The notes under the pieces were generated by a model. It was not told where the DNA came from. It searched no databases and saw nothing but the letters and a program-made list of their open reading frames with translations. From the NCBI RefSeq assembly GCF_006517255.1, contig NZ_CP041185.1:1116001-1180000 (forward strand): a stretch of DNA of 64,000 bases. The letters are read 5' to 3'. This document shows, one piece after another, positions 1-8,433 of this stretch (position 1 is the first letter of the stretch; each line of letters opens with the position of its first letter). The translations under genes were made by a program, and so were the position numbers. Source of the stretch: Janthinobacterium tructae (GTDB taxonomy: Bacteria > Pseudomonadota > Gammaproteobacteria > Burkholderiales > Burkholderiaceae_D).

Positions 1-652
1 CGTGGGCAGCCTGCAAGCGACGCGCACGCCACCGATGAATTTCTTCGGCACGGGTTTCGTGGCAGGCGACGGCTTGAGTGTGCTGACCTGCGCCCATGTG
101 ATTCAAAAACTGCTCGATGCCAATCCCAACGAAGTGATCGGCATACTCACGGGCCAGGGCGAGGCGGCGCAATTTCGCCCTGCCAAAATCCAGGCGCTGG
201 ACACGGAGCACGACCTGGCCTTGCTGCGCCTGGCCGGCGCACCCCTGCCGGCCCTGGCGCTGGGCGACGCGGGCACGGTGCGCGAAGGCCAGGCCATGGC
301 CTTTACCGGCTTCCCGCTGGGTACCTTGCTGGGTCTGCACCACGTGACGCACCGCGCCACCGTATCGTCGCTGACGCCGGTGGTCAGGCCCAGCGCAACG
401 GCGCAGCGCCTCGACACCCGGCGCCTGGCGCAACTGCAAAAAGCGCCGTACACGGTGTTCCAGCTGGACGCGACGGCGTATCCGGGCAGCAGCGGCAGCC
501 CCCTGTTCGATCCCGGGACGGGTCTCGTCTATGGCATCGTCAACATGGTGTATGTCAAGGGCCTGAAAGAGGCGGCCATCACCGCGCCCAGCGGCATCAC
601 CTACGCGATTCCGGGCAGCCACATGCAGGCGATCCTGCTGAAAAACAAATGA
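1..652 (+). CDS. Trypsin-like serine protease, 5' partial
   Basis: This is a chymotrypsin-fold (S1-type) protease whose beginning is probably outside the window. The frame is open to the left edge, and the GTG at base 2 is only the first start-like codon visible. Counting from it, the triad is readable: His32 in TCAHV, Asp71 in EHDLALL and Ser164 in GSSGSP. The final strands (GLVYGIVN, SGITYAIP) look like the oxyanion and substrate-binding region of DegP-like or other stress proteases. No PDZ domain follows the protease domain, which ends within about 30 residues of the stop. The gene is convergent with the acyltransferase, with one base between their stop codons. Substrate and cell location cannot be judged because the signal region is missing. 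Confidence 0.8.
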   Translation, partial: VGSLQATRTPPMNFFGTGFVAGDGLSVLTCAHVIQKLLDANPNEVIGILTGQGEAAQFRPAKIQALDTEHDLALLRLAGAPLPALALGDAGTVREGQAMAFTGFPLGTLLGLHHVTHRATVSSLTPVVRPSATAQRLDTRRLAQLQKAPYTVFQLDATAYPGSSGSPLFDPGTGLVYGIVNMVYVKGLKEAAITAPSGITYAIPGSHMQAILLKNK

Positions 653-653
653 A

Positions 654-1400
654 TCAGTTGCGCCCCTGCCTGAGCCGGTCGGTAATGCCTGGTTCATCCC
701 ATGTCGGAAAAAAAAAGGGGTAAAACGATCGTTCACCCCCATGCTGTTCCATCATGCCGCCGTATTTGCGGATCTGGGCCCCCATGTAGTCGAGGTCCAG
801 GCGCAGCAATACGGCCGGCGCCCCCACGCGCGTGCACTCTCGCTCGCCGCCAAAATCCTTGAAACCCAGCATGCGCTTGTAAAACACCACATGACGTGGA
901 TTGACTTCGATCACGTAATCCGTAAAGCCGTGAATATTGTGGGCATAGATATAAGAAATATGAATCAGTGCCGCGAACACGCGCTTGCTCACGCCCTTGT
1001 CGATGGCCAGGCGCGACGGTTCGCACAGGCGCCGGCCCTGCTCGCGCAGCACGTCGAGCTTGTCGCGAAAGTTTTCATCGGCGGGCAAGCCCGTCTCGTC
1101 ATTGTCCAGGCACAGGGTCATGGTGCCGACGGTGGTGCCTGCCGTTTCCGCAAACAGGGTAATTTTATTCAGCGCATGCGCGATGCCGGGATCGACAGCA
1201 TAGCCGCGCCAGCCATACATCTTGCGGATCAGCAAACTGGCCGCCTCGCGGCGGCCACGCGAATTGGCCATGCGGATATGAAAGCGCTGCAGGTCGAGCT
1301 CGTGCTCCATGGCCGGGTCGATCTGGCCCTCGCCCACCACCAGGTCACTGAAAGCACCGGGCGTGTCGAAGGAAATAATAGGTTCATCTTGAAAGCTCAT
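654..1400 (-). CDS. PEP-CTERM/exosortase system-associated acyltransferase (FeeM-like)
   Basis: This 248-residue protein has a GNAT/autoinducer-synthase-like fold. It resembles the N-acyl amino acid synthase (FeeM) group and the acyltransferase family found beside exosortase loci. Visible hallmarks are RRxA near residue 50, a central strand with ETAGTTVGTMTL, the CEPSRLAID segment typical of the family, and YVIEVNPRHVVFYKRMLGF near the C-terminus. The family is related to acyl-homoserine lactone synthases and probably moves an acyl chain from acyl carrier protein to an amine acceptor; the acceptor here is unknown. The ATG at 1400 is preceded by a GAGGAC ribosome site. The gene lies on the same strand as epsE, 201 bases downstream of it, and that AT-rich gap may hold its own promoter. 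Confidence 0.8.
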   Translation of the reverse strand: MSFQDEPIISFDTPGAFSDLVVGEGQIDPAMEHELDLQRFHIRMANSRGRREAASLLIRKMYGWRGYAVDPGIAHALNKITLFAETAGTTVGTMTLCLDNDETGLPADENFRDKLDVLREQGRRLCEPSRLAIDKGVSKRVFAALIHISYIYAHNIHGFTDYVIEVNPRHVVFYKRMLGFKDFGGERECTRVGAPAVLLRLDLDYMGAQIRKYGGMMEQHGGERSFYPFFFPTWDEPGITDRLRQGRN

Positions 1401-1601
1401 CTTGTCCTCACGTTCATTGGGCAGCCGTCAAGACGGACTGAAGCCAATGCCTTGTGACAAGATAAAAAGCAGAGAAGTTCCCGCGTCAGGCAAAAAAAAC
1501 AGAAGAAATATACTATTCAATAGCAAAATTGCATGCTGAAATTTGCCCGCAAGTACAAATTGACAAATATAAGTGCTGTTTTGATATTGCCGAGCCTGCT
1601 G

Positions 1602-2225
1602 CTAAAAAAAGCTCTCCGGTATCAGCAGCACGTCGCCCGGCCGCATCATGACGTTGGCGGAAATATCGCCACTCTTGAGCAGATCGTCCAGACGCACGCG
1701 CAGCTGCTGCTGGCTGCCGTCGCGCATGCGGATGATGCTGGCCTTGTTGCCGGCGGCAAAGTCAGTGATGCCGCCCACGGCGATGAGCACGTCCATCAGC
1801 GACATGCCGAGGCGGTACGGCAGCGCCTGCGGCTTGGCCGCCTCGCCGATGACCCGGATCTGCTCGCCATACGGGCCCGAGAAATTGGTGACGATGACCG
1901 TCACCACCGGTTGCTGGATAAACTTGCCCAGGGCTTGCTCGATATCGCGCGCCAGCTGGGTCGAAGTCTTGCCGCTGGCGGCCAAATCCTCCACCAGCGG
2001 CGTGGTGATCTTGCCATCGGGCCGCACGGCCACCGTCAGCGACACTTCCGGATTGCGCCAGACGATGATGTTGACGGAGTCGCCCGGGCCGATCAGATAG
2101 TCGTGCATGGGGGCGCTGTCGTCGGCGGGCGCCAGCGGATAGCGTGTGCGGCAGCCCCCCAGCAAGCTGGCGCTACCGGCCAGGAGCAGCGTGTGGCAGA
2201 CAAAAGCACGGCGAAACGGATTCAT
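1602..2225 (-). CDS. epsE: Exopolysaccharide export lipoprotein, Wza-like (EpsE)
   Basis: This is a 207-residue periplasmic/outer-membrane polysaccharide export protein of the Wza family. The N-terminus carries a lipoprotein signal with lipobox LLGGC (Cys25). A polysaccharide export domain follows (IGPGDSVNIIVW, then VRPDGKITTPLV), and after it one SLBB-type domain (IRVIGEAAKPQ, then MRPGDVLLIP). The length fits the short exosortase A-associated EpsE family rather than full-length Wza. It should form the outer part of the export channel that works with EpsF and the tyrosine kinase. It is transcribed away from epsF, whereas these genes often run together, so the locus has been rearranged here. 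A strong hairpin covers its ribosome site and start codon. Confidence 0.88.
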   Translation of the reverse strand: MNPFRRAFVCHTLLLAGSASLLGGCRTRYPLAPADDSAPMHDYLIGPGDSVNIIVWRNPEVSLTVAVRPDGKITTPLVEDLAASGKTSTQLARDIEQALGKFIQQPVVTVIVTNFSGPYGEQIRVIGEAAKPQALPYRLGMSLMDVLIAVGGITDFAAGNKASIIRMRDGSQQQLRVRLDDLLKSGDISANVMMRPGDVLLIPESFF

Positions 2226-2270
2226 GCGGGGCCTCTTCGAGTCGATGGCGCGTCCATGGCAGGCCCCGCA
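2225..2270 (-). promoter_or_regulatory. Hairpin covering the epsE ribosome-binding site
   Basis: In the epsE leader the arm TGCGGGGCCT pairs perfectly with AGGCCCCGCA. The second arm contains the end of the AAGAGG ribosome site and the A of the start codon. A smaller inner stem (ATGG/CCAT) sits in the loop. Folded RNA would hide the translation start. A regulatory role is an inference. Confidence 0.45.
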
Positions 2271-2477
2271 GAACCAGCCTGGGCCGCGAACTTCCTATGA
2301 TTATTAAAACCCGGCAAGGGAACCTTGAGGCGTATCAAGAAGCAATCATCTTGGGAAATCTTGCTTCACAGGCGCCCTATACTTTGCTTACTCAACAGGC
2401 AAGCATTTCTTGCAAGACGCCGTTGTCCGCGCCGCCCAGCCATCGACCGTGCAGCACCGTCACCAGAAGGAAGCGAC

Positions 2478-4007
2478 ATGGAACAATTGATACAGCAACT
2501 GCTTTCCAGCCTGAAAGGCATCTGGAAGTACCGCTGGCATGCGGTGCTGGTGGCGTGGCTGGTGGCAATAGTCGGCTTCATCAAGGTCATTACGCTACCC
2601 GACGACTTCCAGACGTCGGCGCGCGTGTTTGTCGATACGCAAACCATCCTCAAGCCGCTGTTGGCCGGCATGACCAGCGTGCCGAACACGGAACAGCAGG
2701 TGGCCATCATGAGCCGCACCCTGCTCAGCCGCCCGAACGTGGAGCGCGTCATGCGCATGGTCGACCTCGACCTGAATTCGAAGACCGTGCGCGAACACGA
2801 AGCCCGGCTCGATGAGCTGATGAGCCGCATCAAGATCAGCGGCACCAGCGCCTACGATATCTACACCATCAGCTACAGCGGGCGCGACCCGAAGCTGGTG
2901 CGCGACGTGGTGCAAAGCCTGCTGACCATCTTTGTCGAAGGCAGTTTCCAGGGAAAAAAGGGCGATTCGCAGAAAGCCGTGCAATTCATCGACGAGCAGA
3001 TCAAGAATTACGAGGACAAGCTGAGCGCGGCGGAAAACCTGGTGAAGGAATTCAAGATCCGCAACAACCTGCTGCTGCCGCGCCAGGGCATCGACTATGG
3101 CAGCCAGCTGCTGATGTCATCCGATAGCCTGAACAATGCCAAGCTGGAACTGGTCGAGGCGGAGCAGGCGCGCAAGGCCATCCTGAGCCAGATAGAAGGC
3201 GACGAACCGGTGCTCGACCTGGAGCCGAACGCTTCGGCCATCACGAACCCGGAACTCGATGAGCGCATCGGCTCGCTCAACAAGAATCTGGACAGCCTGC
3301 GCATGCAATTTACGGAATTGCATCCCGACATCATCGCCTCGAAGCGCCTCATTGCGCAGCTGGAAGAGCGCAAGATCGAGGAGAGCAAGCTGAAAACGGC
3401 GTCCGGCGATCCGGGCAAGAACTACAGCCCCATGCTGCAGCAGCTGAAGGTGGCGCTGACGGACGCGGACGCCAAGGTGGCCGCCATCCGCGCCCGCGTG
3501 CAGGAATACAACGCGCGCAATGAGCGCCTGCTGGCGCAAAGCAATGCCGTGCCCGAGGTGGAATCGCAGCTGGCGCAACTGAACCGCGACTACATCATCA
3601 ACAAGGAAAACTATGAAAAGCTGATCGGCCGGCGCGAAGCGGCCAAGCTGTCGGGCGAACTCAGTTCCACCACCGAGATGATGGCCTTCAAGATCATCGA
3701 CCCGCCCACGGTGCAATATGCGCCCGTCGGCCCGAACCGTCCGCTGCTGTTTTCCGCGGCGCTGGGCGCGGCCCTGGTGGCCGGCATCGCCACGGCACTG
3801 CTGATCAGCCAGGTGCGCCCCACCTTCCTCAGCCCCGCCGAACTGCGCGATGCCACGGGCTTGAATGTGCTGGGCACGGTATCGATGAACTGGACGCCGC
3901 TGCAGCAGGTGCGCCGCCGCCGCGCCCGCTATGCCTTTGCCGGCTGTCTGGGCAGCCTGTTCCTTCTGTACGGCGGGGTCATGACGGCCGCGCTGCTGAA
4001 ATTCTAG
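2478..4007 (+). CDS. epsF: XrtA-associated polysaccharide chain-length determinant (EpsF)
   Basis: This is a 509-residue inner-membrane polysaccharide co-polymerase of the Wzz/GumC type. It has a membrane segment at about residues 18-38 and a long periplasmic part with coiled-coil stretches rich in E, K and L. The GNVR-like region (VPEVESQLAQLNRDY, then NYEKLIGRREAA) comes next, and a membrane segment with PxxP-like flanks (PPTVQYAPVGPNRPLL) follows near residue 425. An additional hydrophobic helix lies at the extreme C-terminus. It sets chain length and couples polymerisation to EpsE. The ATG at 2478 has an AGAAGGAAG ribosome site, so in-frame starts further upstream are not used. The cytoplasmic kinase domain is supplied by the next gene, 19 bases away. 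Confidence 0.9.
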   Translation: MEQLIQQLLSSLKGIWKYRWHAVLVAWLVAIVGFIKVITLPDDFQTSARVFVDTQTILKPLLAGMTSVPNTEQQVAIMSRTLLSRPNVERVMRMVDLDLNSKTVREHEARLDELMSRIKISGTSAYDIYTISYSGRDPKLVRDVVQSLLTIFVEGSFQGKKGDSQKAVQFIDEQIKNYEDKLSAAENLVKEFKIRNNLLLPRQGIDYGSQLLMSSDSLNNAKLELVEAEQARKAILSQIEGDEPVLDLEPNASAITNPELDERIGSLNKNLDSLRMQFTELHPDIIASKRLIAQLEERKIEESKLKTASGDPGKNYSPMLQQLKVALTDADAKVAAIRARVQEYNARNERLLAQSNAVPEVESQLAQLNRDYIINKENYEKLIGRREAAKLSGELSSTTEMMAFKIIDPPTVQYAPVGPNRPLLFSAALGAALVAGIATALLISQVRPTFLSPAELRDATGLNVLGTVSMNWTPLQQVRRRRARYAFAGCLGSLFLLYGGVMTAALLKF

Positions 4008-4026
4008 AGCCACCAAGGGAGCGACG

Positions 4027-4872
4027 ATGAGCAGCAAGGACAGCGGCAAGCAGGAACCCACGATCCTGGGCGTGGCCGAGGCCAGCGTGGCTTATGGTCC
4101 AGATGTTGCGGATGGTGCGGATGATGGCGCAACGGCGGCCGGCAACCCCCGCTACCGCCCCCTGAACCTGGCCCGGCTGGCGGAGCAAGGCATGCTCACG
4201 CAGGAAGGCGGGCGCAGTTCGGTGGCCGAAGATTTTCGCATCATCAAGCGCCCGCTGCTGCGCCAGGCGCGCGCCAGCGGCGCCGAGGCCATCCGCCACG
4301 GCAACCTGATCGTCGTCACCAGCGCCATGCCCGGCGAAGGCAAGACGTACTGCGCCATCAACCTGGCCATGAGCATCGCCATGGAAATGGATATCACGGT
4401 GCTGCTGGTCGATGCCGACGTGGCGCGCCCGTCCGTGCTGAAAGTGCTGGGCCTGCCGCCCGAGCCTGGACTGATGGACGTGTTGCTCGACCCGCAGCTG
4501 GCCATGGGGGACGTGATCCTGAAAACCAACGTGGCCAACCTGCGCATCCTGCCCGCCGGGCGCAGCAACAAGCACGCGACGGAATTGCTGGCCAGCCGGG
4601 CCATGAGCCGCCTGCTGGCCGAGATCGCCAGCCGCTATAGCGACCGCATCGTCGTCTTCGATTCGCCGCCCCTGCTCATTACCAGCGAAGCGCACGCGCT
4701 GGTGGGACAGATGGGCCAAGTGGTGATGGTGGTCGAGGCGGAAACGACGACCCAGCACGCCGTCAAGGAAGCGCTGCGCCAGATCGAAGCGTGCGAACAC
4801 ATTCATTTGATCTACAACAAGACCAAATCGTTCCCCGGCAACGACTACTACGGCTATGGCTATTACGACTAG
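4027..4872 (+). CDS. epsG: XrtA-associated tyrosine autokinase (BY-kinase)
   Basis: This is a 281-residue cytoplasmic bacterial tyrosine kinase of the CpsD/CapB class. Walker A is PGEGKT with Lys106, Walker A' is the VLLVDADVARPS strand, and Walker B is IVVFDSPPLL. The C-terminus ends in a tyrosine-rich tail (DYYGYGYYD) that is the usual autophosphorylation cluster. It partners with EpsF, which provides the membrane and periplasmic half of the kinase pair. Cycles of phosphorylation control assembly and export of the polymer. The first 40 residues are low in complexity and poorly conserved in such proteins. The gene overlaps the next one by 17 bases, which suggests coupled translation. The symbol follows the naming used for exosortase A loci. 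Confidence 0.9.
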   Translation: MSSKDSGKQEPTILGVAEASVAYGPDVADGADDGATAAGNPRYRPLNLARLAEQGMLTQEGGRSSVAEDFRIIKRPLLRQARASGAEAIRHGNLIVVTSAMPGEGKTYCAINLAMSIAMEMDITVLLVDADVARPSVLKVLGLPPEPGLMDVLLDPQLAMGDVILKTNVANLRILPAGRSNKHATELLASRAMSRLLAEIASRYSDRIVVFDSPPLLITSEAHALVGQMGQVVMVVEAETTTQHAVKEALRQIEACEHIHLIYNKTKSFPGNDYYGYGYYD

Positions 4873-6400
4873 CCGCCGGGTGTCGCTACCGCTGGCGCTG
4901 CCGCCATTGCTGCCTTTGCTCTCTTTGCTGCTGCCCCTGCCGGCCTTTGCTGTCGACTGGCTGGTGAAACCGTCGCTGCGTCAGCGTGTAAGCTATACGG
5001 ACAATGCGCTGCGCGCGCCGCCAGGCCAGGCGCAATCGGACTTCATCACGGAAATCGCGCCCGCCATCGCCCTCATCGGCACGGGACCGCGCCTGCGCGT
5101 GAACCTCGATTACAGCTGGCACAAATACCTCTCGGGGCAGCGCGGCAATAGCGACAACCACGACTTGCACGCCGCAGCCGACGCCGAGCTGGTGCAGGAC
5201 TGGTTCTTCATCGATGCCAACGCCAGCGTGAGCCGGCGCAACATCTCGCCGTTCGGCCCGCAACTGATCGACGAGCTGCCCGACACGGACAATACCAGCA
5301 CGGTGCGCACCACCAGCATCAGCCCCTACCTGCGCCACCGCTTCCGCGGCGTGGCCACGGCCGAGCTGCGCTATACGCGCAATACGGTCGCCAGCGGCGG
5401 CGATCTGCTGTCCGTACATAGCGACGAGATGGAATTGCTGCTCAGCGGCGAACCGCGCGGCCAGGGCTGGACCTGGAACGCCAGCCACGATGTGCGCCGC
5501 ACGCAGGACAGCAAGCTGACGCCCGTGCGCATGCAGCGCAGCAGCGTGGGCCTGCGCTATCCGTTCAGCCGAAAATGGGCGGCCACGGCCAGCGGCGGCA
5601 TGGAAAAGGAAGGCTATCTGTCGAGCAGCGGCAAGGCGCCGGAAGGCCGCTTCTGGTCGCTGGGCGGCGTGTGGACGCCGTCGCCGCGCACCAGCCTGGC
5701 TTTCAGCACGGGCAAGCGTTTTTTTGGCACCACCTACAGCCTCGATGCCAACTTCCTGCAGCGCCATACCAACTGGCAACTGAGCTACAGCGAAGACATC
5801 ACCACCATGCCCACGCAGTTTGCGCGCCTGGGCGACCGCGACGCGGGCCAGTTGCTCGATCAATTATGGCGCGGCATCTTTCCCAACGCGCGCGACAGGC
5901 GCTTGCGCATCAATGCCTTCCTGCGTTACGCCAACAGCCTGGGGCCGGAACGGGGCGCCATCAATTACTTCAGCCACCGCTATTTCCTGCAAAAGCAGCT
6001 GAAACTGACAATGGCGCGCGCCACGGGCAAAAGCACGCTGGTCGCCGGCGTCACGGCCGTCGACCGCACGGCGCAAACGGCCAGCGGCATCGACAGCGCC
6101 TTGCTGCCCGGCATGGAGTTCGGCAGCGAAGACCGCACGCGCCAGATCGGCGCCAATGTGGGCTGGAGCTGGCAAGCCAATTCGCGCACCAGCGTGAATG
6201 TCAATGCCGGCTACGCTGGCGTGCGCTCGCTGAGCGTGCCCCGGCGCGACAACAACATCACCGTGACGGCCGGCTACAGCCGCATCCTGCAGCCCAACAT
6301 GACGGCCAGCATCGATGTGCGGCACATGCGGCACACCAGCAACCGGGGCGGCAACTACCGCGAAAACGGCGTCAGCGCCACGCTCACCATGCAATTCTAA
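4856..6400 (+). CDS. XrtA/PEP-CTERM system-associated outer-membrane beta-barrel protein
   Basis: This is a 514-residue outer-membrane protein. The signal peptide is a long hydrophobic leucine/proline run ending in AFA at about residue 32. The mature protein is made of repeated amphipathic strands with alternating aromatic residues (for example LRVNLDYSW, AELRYTRN, VNVNAGYAG) and ends in TLTMQF, a classical terminal strand with C-terminal Phe. It matches the uncharacterised barrel family that follows the tyrosine kinase in exosortase A clusters. It is likely an outer-membrane component of polymer export, but its exact role is not established. The ATPase gene that frequently follows this barrel in related loci is absent. 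Instead the next start codon (wecB) is only 13 bases beyond the stop. Confidence 0.82.
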   Translation: MAITTSRRVSLPLALPPLLPLLSLLLPLPAFAVDWLVKPSLRQRVSYTDNALRAPPGQAQSDFITEIAPAIALIGTGPRLRVNLDYSWHKYLSGQRGNSDNHDLHAAADAELVQDWFFIDANASVSRRNISPFGPQLIDELPDTDNTSTVRTTSISPYLRHRFRGVATAELRYTRNTVASGGDLLSVHSDEMELLLSGEPRGQGWTWNASHDVRRTQDSKLTPVRMQRSSVGLRYPFSRKWAATASGGMEKEGYLSSSGKAPEGRFWSLGGVWTPSPRTSLAFSTGKRFFGTTYSLDANFLQRHTNWQLSYSEDITTMPTQFARLGDRDAGQLLDQLWRGIFPNARDRRLRINAFLRYANSLGPERGAINYFSHRYFLQKQLKLTMARATGKSTLVAGVTAVDRTAQTASGIDSALLPGMEFGSEDRTRQIGANVGWSWQANSRTSVNVNAGYAGVRSLSVPRRDNNITVTAGYSRILQPNMTASIDVRHMRHTSNRGGNYRENGVSATLTMQF

Positions 6401-6412
6401 GGAGGTAGCAGC

Positions 6413-7582
6413 ATGTCCAGCATGTCCCATCCTTCGCTACCGTCCGCCGCGCCCGCGCACCTGCTGTGCGTGGTGGCCGCGCGCCCCAACCTGATGAAAA
6501 TGGCGCCCATCCTGGCCGCCCTGACGCGCCAGGCGCCCGCCGTGCGCGTGACGCTATTGCATACCGGCCAACACTACGATGCGGCCATGAATAGCCAGCT
6601 GTTTTCGGATCTGAATCTGCGCGCGCCCGACATCAGCCTCGACGTCGGCTCCGGCAACCATGCGCAGCAGACCGCCGAGATCATGCGCCGCTTCGACGCC
6701 GTGCTCGACACGCATCCGCCGCTGGCGCCCGACGCCGTGCTGGCGGTGGGCGACGTCAATTCCACCCTGGCGTGCGCGCTGGTGGCGGCCAAGCGGAACA
6801 TTCCCGTGATCCACGTCGAGGCGGGCCTGCGCAGCGGCGACCGGCGCATGCCCGAGGAAATCAACCGCGTGCTGACGGATCAATTGTCCGATCTGCTGCT
6901 GACCAGCGAGGAAGGCGCGCGCGGCAACCTGCTGCGCGAAGGCATCGCCCCCGAACGCATCCACTTCACGGGCAACGTCATGATCGACAGCCTGCGGCAG
7001 CAACTGCCGCGCGCAGTCAAGCCTGCCACCACCGTGCGCGCGCACGGCCACGCCTGTCCGCCCGCGTATGGCCTGTTGACCTTGCACCGGCCGTCGAACG
7101 TCGATGATGCGGCGCAGCTGCAAGCGCTGCTGCAGGCGCTCGGGCAATTGGCATGCCAGCTGCCGCTGCTGTTTCCCATCCACCCGCGCACCCTGGCCGG
7201 CTTGCGCCTGGCGGGCCTGGAACCCTTGCTGGCGCGGCAAGCCATCGTCTGCCTGCCGCCGCTGGGCTACCTGGAAATGCTGGGCCTGATGCAGGGCGCG
7301 CGCCTGGTGCTGACCGATTCCGGCGGCATCCAGGAAGAAAGCACGGCCCTGGGCGTGCCTTGCCTGACCCTGCGCGCCAATACGGAGCGCCCCGTCACCG
7401 TCAGTGCCGGCACGAATACCCTGGCCGGCACACAGCCGGCAACCATTCTCGCGCTGGCACGCGCCATCCTCGAGACGGGAGGCAAGCGGGGCCGCATTCC
7501 GCCCCTGTGGGATGGCCACGCAGCCGAGCGCATCGCCGCCGTCATCGCGCCCTGGCTGGCGGCGCGCCGGGGACCGCCATGA
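6413..7582 (+). CDS. wecB: UDP-N-acetylglucosamine 2-epimerase (non-hydrolysing)
   Basis: This 389-residue enzyme interconverts UDP-GlcNAc and UDP-ManNAc and so supplies an N-acetylated sugar for the exopolysaccharide. Family signatures are visible: GTRPN-like opening AARPNLMKMAP, TGQHYDAAMN, VHVEAGLRSGDRRMPEEINR, LLTLHRPSNVD, LTDSGGIQEES and NTERPVT. Length is normal. An excellent AAGGAGGT ribosome site overlaps the stop of the barrel gene and precedes ATG 6413; a second ATG lies at 6422. The stop overlaps the deacetylase start (ATGA), so the two proteins are probably made together. Confidence 0.95.
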   Translation: MSSMSHPSLPSAAPAHLLCVVAARPNLMKMAPILAALTRQAPAVRVTLLHTGQHYDAAMNSQLFSDLNLRAPDISLDVGSGNHAQQTAEIMRRFDAVLDTHPPLAPDAVLAVGDVNSTLACALVAAKRNIPVIHVEAGLRSGDRRMPEEINRVLTDQLSDLLLTSEEGARGNLLREGIAPERIHFTGNVMIDSLRQQLPRAVKPATTVRAHGHACPPAYGLLTLHRPSNVDDAAQLQALLQALGQLACQLPLLFPIHPRTLAGLRLAGLEPLLARQAIVCLPPLGYLEMLGLMQGARLVLTDSGGIQEESTALGVPCLTLRANTERPVTVSAGTNTLAGTQPATILALARAILETGGKRGRIPPLWDGHAAERIAAVIAPWLAARRGPP

Positions 7583-8433
7583 CGCCGCCACCGGTAACCT
7601 TGTGCAATGCGCTGACCATCGACGTGGAAGACTATTTCCAGGTGTCCGCCTTCGCGCCGCACATCGCGCGCGCCGACTGGCCCCGCCTGGAATGCCGGGT
7701 CGAGGCGAACATCGAGCGCATCCTGCTGCTGCTGGAAAGCCGGCGCATCCACGCCACCTTTTTCACATTGGGCTGGATCGCCGAGCGCTATCCGGCCATG
7801 CTGCGCCGCGTGGCCGGCGCGGGGCACGAAGTGGCCAGCCACGGCTATGCGCACCTGCGCGCCTGCGACCAGCCGGCCGCGCAGTTCGCCGACGATGTGC
7901 GCCGCAGCAAGACCATCCTGGAGCAATTGACGGGGCTGCCCGTGCACGGCTACCGGGCGCCCAGTTTTTCCATCGGCGCGGCCAATCTGTGGGCCTTCGA
8001 CGTACTGCAGGAAGCGGGCTACCGCTACAGTTCCAGCATCTATCCGATCCGCCACGACCATTACGGCATGCCCGATGCACCCCGCTTCGCCTGGCGCCCA
8101 CGCGGGCCGCAAGGCATGCTGGAATTGCCTGTCAGCACAGTGCGCTTGCGCGGGCGCAACCTGCCGGCCGGCGGCGGCGGTTACTTCAGATTGATGCCGT
8201 ATGCACTGTCGCGCTGGCTTTTGCGACGCATCAATTCGCGCGACGGGCAAGCTGGCATATTCTACTTTCATCCCTGGGAACTCGATCCCGGCCAGCCGCG
8301 CCCGCCGGGCCTGAGCGCGAAAACGCGCTTTCGCCACTACCTGAACCTGGGACGCATGGAAGCACGGCTGGCGCGCCTGACGGCCGACTTCACCTGGGAC
8401 CGCATGGACCGTATCTTTTTGGAAAGCACATGA
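7579..8433 (+). CDS. XrtA-associated polysaccharide deacetylase (NodB fold, DUF3473)
   Basis: This is a 284-residue carbohydrate esterase of family 4. The catalytic/metal motif TIDVEDYF is at residues 13-20, HATFF is the second strand, and SHGYAH carries the metal-binding histidines. A C-terminal extension (FYFHPWELD, then KTRFRHYLNLGRME) is the DUF3473 region characteristic of exosortase A loci. It probably removes acetyl groups from N-acetylated sugars of the nascent or exported polymer. No signal peptide is apparent, so it may act in the cytoplasm. ATG 7579 overlaps the wecB stop, and the stop codon overlaps the next start (ATGATG). Confidence 0.92.
   Translation: MTPPPVTLCNALTIDVEDYFQVSAFAPHIARADWPRLECRVEANIERILLLLESRRIHATFFTLGWIAERYPAMLRRVAGAGHEVASHGYAHLRACDQPAAQFADDVRRSKTILEQLTGLPVHGYRAPSFSIGAANLWAFDVLQEAGYRYSSSIYPIRHDHYGMPDAPRFAWRPRGPQGMLELPVSTVRLRGRNLPAGGGGYFRLMPYALSRWLLRRINSRDGQAGIFYFHPWELDPGQPRPPGLSAKTRFRHYLNLGRMEARLARLTADFTWDRMDRIFLEST

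Noticed and set aside
2395..2425. A sigma-54-like promoter (AGGCAAGCATTTCTTGCA) before epsF
   Set aside because: The spacing between the GG and GC elements is 12 bases rather than 10.
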